Position numbers and translations under genes: made by a program. Source: Chlorobiota bacterium (GTDB lineage Bacteria > Bacteroidota > Bacteroidia > Flavobacteriales > Flavobacteriaceae). From it: 11,328 bases of DNA. How positions within the stretch are numbered: position 1 is the stretch's first letter; each line of letters begins with the position of its first letter. The stretch lies in assembly GCA_013153655.1 (NCBI GenBank), contig JAADEB010000058.1, forward strand, positions 1 to 11,328, read 5' to 3'. Positions 7,131-11,328 of this stretch are shown piece after piece. The notes beneath the pieces are model-generated. The model had not been told where the DNA came from and did no database searches. It saw nothing but the letters and a program-made list of their open reading frames with translations.

Positions 7131-8264
7131 TTATTCGATATTAAAACCGCTGAAAAATACGTCAATTTTTCCGTTTACCAATTTATAGGTGCGGAACGGC
7201 CGGCGCCCGAAATAGCGTCCCAAGGGTATGTCCGACAATATCCAAACGGTGCTCCAACGGTAATGCTCCTTCAAATGAGCCGCCACACGCCGGAAAAAAT
7301 CCTCCTTGTCGCGCAGGGAAAGGCGTTGGTCGTAAGGCGGATTGAAAATCAAGGTAACGGGACCGGGAATTTTTTCGGTCCGGAAAAAATCTTTTTGTTC
7401 GAACCGGACAAAATCGTCCACACCGGCGGCCTCGGCATTCATGCGTGCCTTATCGATCATGCGGCCGTCCTTGTCGTAACCCAAAATTTTGATCATTTCG
7501 AAGGGTTCGCGCACACGTTTGAGCATGGCTTGGCGAATATGCTCATAGAGTTCCGCATCGAAATCTTTCCAGTGCATAAACGAAAACGACTCGCGAAAAA
7601 TACCCGGCGGCACTTGCATGGCCTGTAAGGCCGCTTCGATGGGAATGGTACCCGAGCCGCACATGGGATCGATCAGGTGGCGGTCGCCTTTCCAGCCGGC
7701 CAGGCGTATCAGACCCGCCGCCAGCACTTCGTTGAGCGGCGCTTTGCCCGTGGCTTTCCGGTAACCGCGCTTGAAGAGCGGATCGCCCGAGCTATCCAAG
7801 GCCACGGACATTTGGTCGCGAAACATATGCAGGTTGATATGGATTTGCGCCTCCCGGTTATCCACGCGCGGACGCCGGCCCGTGCGGTCGCGAAAACGGT
7901 CCACCAAGGCATCCTTCACCTTCTGACTCACGAAATGGGTGTGCGGAATACCGTCCAACCGGCCCGACACATGGAAAAACACCGTTTTATCCGCATCGAA
8001 ATATTCTTCCCAGGGAATATCGTAGATTTTATTGTAGAGCACCGCCACCGATTTGATGTTGCGCAAATGTGCAATGGGACGCAGAATACGCAAGGCCGTG
8101 GACAATTTGAGGTTGGCCTTGTAGAGGAAACCCATATCGCCGTAAAACGAAACGGCCCGCACCAGGGTTTTCGGCCGTTGGCCGCCCAGCTCGCGAACTT
8201 CCTCCGCCAGGGTTTGTTCCAAACCCTTGAAGGTGGTGGCGATGATTTTGAAATTTTCTTCCAT
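7131..8264 (-). CDS. THUMP domain class I SAM-dependent RNA methyltransferase (RlmL N-terminal/TrmN-like)
   Basis: This is a predicted S-adenosylmethionine-dependent RNA base methyltransferase. The N-terminal part (about residues 45-155) fits the RNA-binding THUMP region. It is followed by the family segment LFKRGYRKATGKAPLNEVLA (163-182), the SAM-binding motif I DPMCGSGTIPIEAA (199-212) and the catalytic motif NPPY (308-311). The 377-residue length matches stand-alone relatives of the N-terminal half of E. coli RlmL, which makes m2G2445 in 23S rRNA. The RlmK half present in the fused E. coli protein is absent, as is usual outside gammaproteobacteria. A 23S rRNA guanine-N2 target is plausible but not proven. 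Its ATG directly abuts the TAA of the SanA-like gene (TAAATG), and the GH3 gene follows after 6 bp. Confidence 0.92.
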   Translation of the reverse strand: MEENFKIIATTFKGLEQTLAEEVRELGGQRPKTLVRAVSFYGDMGFLYKANLKLSTALRILRPIAHLRNIKSVAVLYNKIYDIPWEEYFDADKTVFFHVSGRLDGIPHTHFVSQKVKDALVDRFRDRTGRRPRVDNREAQIHINLHMFRDQMSVALDSSGDPLFKRGYRKATGKAPLNEVLAAGLIRLAGWKGDRHLIDPMCGSGTIPIEAALQAMQVPPGIFRESFSFMHWKDFDAELYEHIRQAMLKRVREPFEMIKILGYDKDGRMIDKARMNAEAAGVDDFVRFEQKDFFRTEKIPGPVTLIFNPPYDQRLSLRDKEDFFRRVAAHLKEHYRWSTVWILSDIPLGRYFGRRPFRTYKLVNGKIDVFFSGFNIE

Positions 8265-8897
8265 TTATTCTATCCTTATTTTTTCGCCCAAAAATTTGGG
8301 ATTTCTACGGCTCAATATATCGATTTTTGCTTTCACCCGTGCCAACATTTCCCTCAAACGAAGCCTAATGCCCGAAATACCGCCCGGTCCCGGCACGGCG
8401 TATCCATAAGGGTGCATGCCCAGGCGCCGTCCGATGTATACGGCCCGCCGCACATGAAAATCCTGCGACACCACCGTCAGCGTGTCCAAACCGAAAATTT
8501 TGTTGGCGCGCAACATGGAATCGTAGGTGTCGAATCCGGCGTAATCGGTGAAAATACGCTTGGCGGGAATACCTTTGGCTACCAGGTCTTTTTTCATGGT
8601 TTGAGGCTCGTTGTAGTGACGGGTTCCGTTGTCGCCGCTCACGAGGATATATTCCACCTTTCCGGCATGATAGAGGTCGAAGGCGCCGTCAATGCGGTGT
8701 TTGTAGAAGGGATTGATGCCGCCTCCTTTGCGGTATTTGGCCGTACCCAATACCAAGGCCACCCGGGTGGCGGGAATTTTCCCGGCATCATGAAACACAT
8801 AGGCTTCCACGGCATGACCCACGGAACGGTCGTTCCAAACAACGGCCGCCGCGAACAACATAAAAAGGAATCCTATTTTCCAAGCGGGGAATTTCAA
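8265..8897 (-). CDS. SanA/ElyC/YdcF-like DUF218 envelope protein
   Basis: This 210-residue protein has one N-terminal membrane segment (about 7-21) followed by a DUF218 domain. It resembles E. coli SanA, whose loss affects vancomycin exclusion at high temperature. Family landmarks are VALVLGTAKY (46-55), NPFYKHRID (62-70), VSGDNGTRHYNEP (86-98), DYAGFDTYDSMLRA (118-131) and SQDFHVRRA (144-152). The domain should lie outside the inner membrane; its biochemical activity is unknown. The start is TTG at 8897-8895: the codon just before it is a stop, and the next ATG (codon 13) would cut the membrane segment in half. It begins 9 bp after the lipoprotein stop, and its TAA abuts the methyltransferase ATG. 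E. coli SanA is somewhat longer, about 240 residues. Confidence 0.88.
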   Translation of the reverse strand: MKFPAWKIGFLFMLFAAAVVWNDRSVGHAVEAYVFHDAGKIPATRVALVLGTAKYRKGGGINPFYKHRIDGAFDLYHAGKVEYILVSGDNGTRHYNEPQTMKKDLVAKGIPAKRIFTDYAGFDTYDSMLRANKIFGLDTLTVVSQDFHVRRAVYIGRRLGMHPYGYAVPGPGGISGIRLRLREMLARVKAKIDILSRRNPKFLGEKIRIE

Positions 8898-8906
8898 TCA
8901 ATTCGT

Positions 8907-9449
8907 TTAAACACCCAATACTTTGGCGTCCACATGGAACACCGTTTTTACATCGATGGTGATATCACGCGTGGTGGCGTGGTCGGTCTTGGTTTTAATT
9001 TTCAATTTGAAACTGTCTTCCAGCAAATATGCTTTCAGGTCGTCGCCGGAAGTTTCCAGTTCCAATTGTTGCAGGCCGCTTTCGGGAATATTGTCTTTCC
9101 AAGCAATCTTCTTTTCGGGGAGATCATCGGTTTCGATATAAATTTCGATAGTGTTCAAAAAATCGAAGTCTTCGTCCGTGGGATCGAGTATGGTCAAAGT
9201 AAGCGTTTTCAATTTGATTTCTTCGATCAGATCCTTGTGGGTGTTATTGTTCTCGAATTCCTCTTCGGTATTGGTTTCGATTTCGGGAGTGAGAATATCA
9301 TAAGGAATATTGATGGGAATGGCGGCGGGAATGGTTACTTGCTGATGATAAGTAATATCAAATTGAGTAAGCTTATCCAGTTTTTTGCAAGAAACAATCG
9401 TTAATCCCGTCAGCATCATCCATATCCAAATTTTTTTTGTAAATTTCAT
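8907..9449 (-). CDS. Conserved Bacteroidota lipoprotein of unknown function
   Basis: This 180-residue protein has a lipoprotein signal peptide: positive residues K2, K5, K6, a hydrophobic stretch to residue 17, and the lipobox IVSC with the lipidated cysteine at 21. KKLDKLTQFDITY follows immediately. The mature part is rich in Thr, Ile, Asp and Glu with alternating hydrophobic residues, which suggests a beta-sheet fold. An acidic/Asn stretch at about 58-70 includes TEEEFENNN. I recall similar lipoproteins in Bacteroidota genomes but know no function, and I see no catalytic motif. The residues after Cys21 are basic, with no acidic cluster like the Bacteroidota surface-export signal, so a periplasm-facing position is more likely. 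It is the first gene of the five-gene operon and looks AT-richer than the genes that follow. Confidence 0.8.
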   Translation of the reverse strand: MKFTKKIWIWMMLTGLTIVSCKKLDKLTQFDITYHQQVTIPAAIPINIPYDILTPEIETNTEEEFENNNTHKDLIEEIKLKTLTLTILDPTDEDFDFLNTIEIYIETDDLPEKKIAWKDNIPESGLQQLELETSGDDLKAYLLEDSFKLKIKTKTDHATTRDITIDVKTVFHVDAKVLGV

Positions 9450-9523
9450 TTGATAAAAATTTTAATTTAATAAGCCGTTAAATACAATAATCAATCCAAG
9501 ACAAAAAGTTGGATTCGGCATTG

Positions 9524-9531
9524 CAAAAATA
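9524..9531 (-). promoter_or_regulatory. Likely -7 box for the five-gene operon
   Basis: The minus strand reads TATTTTTG, matching TAnnTTTG, in the divergent intergenic region. A start a few bases downstream would give a leader of about 65-70 nt before the lipoprotein ATG at 9449. No clear -33 element is visible. The overlapping plus-strand sequence (TTG at 9509-9511, TA at 9530) could serve the DUF2851 gene, but its -7 match is poor. Confidence 0.4.
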
Positions 9532-9567
9532 CTATTTTTTTTGGAAACGGATAATCGATTTATCAAT

Positions 9568-10854
9568 ATGGACGAGCAATTCCTGTATTATGTATGGCAA
9601 CAAGGTTTGATGGATAAAAAGCGTTTGCGTACCATAAACGGAGAATCCGTGGAAGTGATTCATCCCGGACGACGCAACGAAGGCTCCGGACCCGATTTCC
9701 GGGATGCACGTCTCCGCATAGGGGACAAGCTATGGGCCGGCCATGTGGAAATTCACCTGCGCTCCTCCGATTGGTTTGCCCACCACCACGAAACCGACCC
9801 CGCCTACGATCCGGTGATTCTCCATGTGGTTTACGAATACGACATGCCCGTATTCAATACACGGAATGTGGAAATCCCCGCCTTGGAAATACGCGAAGTC
9901 ATTTATCCGGGTGTATATGATGCCTACCGCCGCCTGCATCTCTCGGCACATCCCCTGCGGTGTCACGGCCAAACCGGTCTGCTTCCCGCCGAACAACGTG
10001 ACCTGTGGATTGAAAAGTTGTTTGTGGAAAGGCTCCGTGAAAAAACCGAATATTTCAGTCGCCTATTGGACCGCAGTCTGCAAGATTGGGAAGGAGTGCT
10101 CTATACCATGTTGCTACGCTACTTCGGTATGCCGGTCAATACGGAAGTGTTTGAACAAATTGCGCAGCGCTTGCCTTTTTCCGTATTTCGCAAATATCTG
10201 GATAACCTGACCCGCCTGGAAGCACTTTTGTTCGGAACGGCCCGTCTGTTGCCGCCCCAAGCGCCCGATGCCTATACCCGGACCCTCCTGGACGAATATG
10301 CCTTTCTGGCGGCCAAACACCGGTTAAAAGCGGTGGACAAAGCACCGGTTTTCGGACGGATGCGCCCCCAAAATTTCCCCACCGTACGGCTGGCACAATT
10401 GGCCAAACTCTATCACGATCATCCCCGCCTCTTTACCGAATTGTTTCACAGCCGCGAGGACTTCCATTGGCCCGTCATCCTGCGTACCGCCACATCGCCC
10501 TATTGGGAAACCCGCTACCGGCCCGGACAAACTTCCGCCAAACGGCGAAAAACCACCGGCAAAAATTTTATCGAAAAACTTATCATCAACGTCCTGATTC
10601 CCGTTCAATTCGCCTACGAACAACATTACGGCGAACCCGACGCCGACCGCCTGATCGATATGGCCCGTCGTCTGGCGCCGGAACACAACCGTATCACACG
10701 CCTCTTTGAAAAGGAAGGACTTCCCCACCCCGATGCCTTGCATTCCCAAGCCTACCTGCGTCTTTTCAAGCATTATTGCACTCAAAACCGTTGCACCTCT
10801 TGTCCTTTTGGACATCACATTTTGCGAAGCGCCGGCGATAATAGTGGAGTTTAA
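9568..10854 (+). CDS. DUF2851 family protein
   Basis: This 428-residue protein matches DUF2851, a Bacteroidota-typical family of unknown function. I start at the ATG at 9568 because family members begin with a short M-x-E-x-FL-x-Y-x-W pattern (MDEQFLYYVW here). The in-frame TTG at 9541 would only add nine residues. Conserved-looking segments are GSGPDFRDARLRIGDKLWAG (39-58), GHVEIHLRSSDWFAHHH (58-74) and YDPVILHVVYE (80-90). There is a C-terminal cysteine cluster at C404, C409 and C412 (YCTQNRCTSCPFG), which could bind metal. The protein is cytoplasmic by sequence, with no signal peptide. It stands alone, divergent from the lipoprotein operon and convergent with pruA. The GPDF...VEIH pattern loosely recalls nuclease folds, but this is unproven. 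Confidence 0.87.
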   Translation: MDEQFLYYVWQQGLMDKKRLRTINGESVEVIHPGRRNEGSGPDFRDARLRIGDKLWAGHVEIHLRSSDWFAHHHETDPAYDPVILHVVYEYDMPVFNTRNVEIPALEIREVIYPGVYDAYRRLHLSAHPLRCHGQTGLLPAEQRDLWIEKLFVERLREKTEYFSRLLDRSLQDWEGVLYTMLLRYFGMPVNTEVFEQIAQRLPFSVFRKYLDNLTRLEALLFGTARLLPPQAPDAYTRTLLDEYAFLAAKHRLKAVDKAPVFGRMRPQNFPTVRLAQLAKLYHDHPRLFTELFHSREDFHWPVILRTATSPYWETRYRPGQTSAKRRKTTGKNFIEKLIINVLIPVQFAYEQHYGEPDADRLIDMARRLAPEHNRITRLFEKEGLPHPDALHSQAYLRLFKHYCTQNRCTSCPFGHHILRSAGDNSGV

Positions 10855-10870
10855 AGTAATATTGGCTATA

Positions 10871-10901
10871 AAAAATCACCCCCTCGGATCGAAGGGGTGA
10901 T
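10871..10901 (-). terminator. Intrinsic terminator between DUF2851 gene and pruA
   Basis: ATCACCCC (10875-10882) pairs with GGGGTGAT (10894-10901). One mismatch and a further 3-bp stem (84-86 with 90-92 in the last two digits) lead to a 3-nt loop. On the minus strand, the hairpin is followed by TTTTTATA (complement of 10867-10874), the classic form of a terminator for pruA. On the plus strand the T-tract is weak, so it may only partly stop the DUF2851 transcript. Confidence 0.8.
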
Positions 10902-10923
10902 ATTAAACGGATTTTCCATAAAA

Positions 10924-11328
10924 TTATTCGCCCAAGAAAGGATAACGGTAATCCGTAGGCGGATTGAAAGTTTCCTTGATGGCACGCGGCGAAAGCCAAC
11001 GAATGAGGTTCCACATGGAGCCGGCCTTGTCGTTGGTGCCCGAAGCGCGTGCGCCGCCGAAAGGTTGTTGGTTTACGATGGCGCCGGTAGGCTTATCGTT
11101 GATATAGAAGTTGCCCGCCGCATTGACCAGACGCTTGGTGGCGTAGTCAATGACGTAGCGGTCTTTGGCAAAGATGGCTCCCGTAAGGCCGTAAGGGGAT
11201 GTGCCATCCACCAGGTCCAGGCTTTCCTTCCACCGGTCGTCGTCATAGACATAAACGGTAAGAACGGGACCGAAAATTTCCTCTTCCATGGTCACGTAAT
11301 GGGGATCGGTGGTGAGGATAACGGTGGG
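10924..11328 (-). CDS. pruA: L-glutamate gamma-semialdehyde (1-pyrroline-5-carboxylate) dehydrogenase, C-terminal part
   Basis: The enzyme oxidises glutamate gamma-semialdehyde to glutamate with NAD, the second step of proline catabolism. Only the last 134 codons are in the window. The frame stays open to the right edge, reading PTVILTTDPHYVT ahead of MEEEIFGPVL, so the gene continues beyond 11328. Aldehyde dehydrogenase landmarks visible are EEIFGPVLTVYVYDD, the GNFYINDKPTGA segment and QPFGGARASGTNDKAG. The SMWNLIRWLSPRAIKETF tail is typical of the stand-alone PruA type (TIGR01236-like) rather than the PutA fusion. The catalytic cysteine and the N-terminal Rossmann part lie outside the window. 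A strong hairpin terminator follows the TAA. Confidence 0.93.
   Translation of the reverse strand, partial: PTVILTTDPHYVTMEEEIFGPVLTVYVYDDDRWKESLDLVDGTSPYGLTGAIFAKDRYVIDYATKRLVNAAGNFYINDKPTGAIVNQQPFGGARASGTNDKAGSMWNLIRWLSPRAIKETFNPPTDYRYPFLGE

Noticed and set aside
7677..9404. Long 575-codon open frame on the plus strand across three genes
   Set aside because: The minus strand carries clear THUMP methyltransferase, SanA and lipoprotein homologues there. The plus-strand product has no recognisable domain and runs through gene boundaries, so it is a codon-bias shadow.
9541..9567. TTG start at 9541 for the DUF2851 gene
   Set aside because: The ATG at 9568 matches the usual N-terminus of the family and is a better start codon.

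Overview
The window looks like a chromosomal segment from a member of the Bacteroidota. The evidence is a type IX secretion C-terminal sorting domain, three Bacteroidota-only or Bacteroidota-typical unknown families (DUF2851, DUF4286 and a conserved small lipoprotein), TAnnTTTG-type -7 promoter boxes, and A-rich leaders without strong Shine-Dalgarno sites. Most genes are moderately GC-rich, while the large secreted-protein gene and the lipoprotein gene look AT-richer by eye.

Layout. Positions 1-40 may be the last codons of a plus-strand gene. Positions 41-376 form a non-coding strip crowded with small repeats: a nested palindrome, two copies of a 30-bp hairpin repeat, two arrays of a degenerate 8-bp unit, and a 12-bp direct repeat. 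Then, on the minus strand, come uvrB (377-2359) and a large secreted protein with 14 VCBS/FG-GAP repeats and a T9SS sorting tail (2539-5157). Next is a very tight five-gene minus-strand operon read from 9449 to 5303: lipoprotein, SanA-like envelope protein, THUMP RNA methyltransferase, GH3-type acyl-acid amido synthetase, DUF4286. A divergent intergenic region separates it from a plus-strand DUF2851 gene (9568-10854). That gene converges on the 3' end of pruA (minus strand, cut by the right edge), with a hairpin terminator between them.

How the genes fit together. UvrB (nucleotide excision repair) and PruA (proline catabolism) are ordinary housekeeping genes with no visible tie to their neighbours. 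The five-gene operon has gaps of 9, 0, 6 and 1 bp, so the products are probably made together, but they span envelope (lipoprotein, SanA), RNA modification and amide-bond chemistry (GH3). No single pathway is evident.

I found no phage, insertion sequence, tRNA, rRNA, CRISPR-Cas or defence system. The items most worth a second look are the octamer arrays and hairpin repeats at the left end, the 14-blade secreted protein, and the GH3/DUF4286 operon.
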